In this document: positions 21,887-21,915 of the stretch, in pieces
How the letters are laid out: every line of letters begins with the position of its first letter
Numbering within the stretch: the stretch's first letter is position 1
Source: Bacteroidales bacterium
Lineage (GTDB): Bacteria; Bacteroidota; Bacteroidia; Bacteroidales; JAOZVK01
Length of the DNA stretch: 21,915 nt
Direction: 5' to 3'
Assembly: GCA_029938185.1 (NCBI GenBank)
Contig: JAOZVK010000031.1
Location: forward strand, 1-21,915
Position numbers and translations under genes: made by a program
The notes under the pieces: model-generated
The model's database searches: none
What the model saw: only the letters and a program-made list of their open reading frames with translations
What the model was told of the DNA's origin: nothing

Positions 21887-21915
21887 TTCTTCTTTACTTT
21901 TTTTTTCAACGTAAA

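Overview
The window is a very AT-rich segment of a Bacteroidota-type genome. This rests on three things: stop codons that are almost all TAA, candidate promoters of the TAnnTTTG type, and gene families common in that phylum (DUF4476 repeats, GHL10 lipoprotein-like hydrolase, an AddB-like nuclease with an FPNKRSG N-terminus, small Cys-lipoproteins). No rRNA, tRNA or CRISPR array was seen. Species cannot be named from the sequence alone.

Layout. 143-1192 (minus) is a polysaccharide-deacetylase-like protein. Positions 1193-1627 hold a 203-bp MITE-like element with a 9-bp target duplication. Positions 1628-10075 are a five-gene, same-strand acyl-CoA block: a carboxylase beta subunit, a methylglutaconyl-CoA-hydratase-like crotonase, a biotin carboxylase/BCCP alpha subunit, an AtuA (DUF1446) protein and an acyl-CoA dehydrogenase. 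This is the gene set of leucine/isovalerate (Liu) or acyclic-terpene (Atu) catabolism, in which a branched 2-enoyl-CoA is carboxylated at the gamma carbon and then hydrated. HMG-CoA lyase is not in the window. Positions 10269-10792 hold two tiny tandem lipoproteins, the second with a heavy-metal-binding CxxC domain. 11386-13167 is a secreted protein with five DUF4476 repeats. 13199-13963 is a SpoU/TrmH-type RNA methyltransferase. 14540-15964 is an exported, probably outer-membrane beta-barrel protein. 16116-16334 (minus) is a small XRE regulator, divergent from a GHL10 secreted hydrolase (16663-18240). 18564-21464 is an AddB-like nuclease with a likely Fe-S cluster. The right edge holds a decayed ORF fragment and a strong hairpin.

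The most unusual feature is not a gene. A palindromic interspersed repeat of about 104 bp in its full form occurs in at least 14 full or partial copies. One end is a hairpin, AGGTC-GAA-GACCT, followed by a conserved arm containing GTGGCTTACGC on the other strand. In nearly every gene-adjacent copy the hairpin end faces the coding sequence. It begins at or inside the stop codon of seven genes, and it ends 13-15 nt before the start codon of four genes. The last codons of two genes are made of repeat sequence. Hairpin arms show paired substitutions that keep the stem. The XRE gene is fully enclosed by two inverted copies. Other repeats (an octamer tandem array, AATCCTGT palindromes, a second TIR element) fill the rest of the unusually long spacers inside what otherwise looks like an operon.
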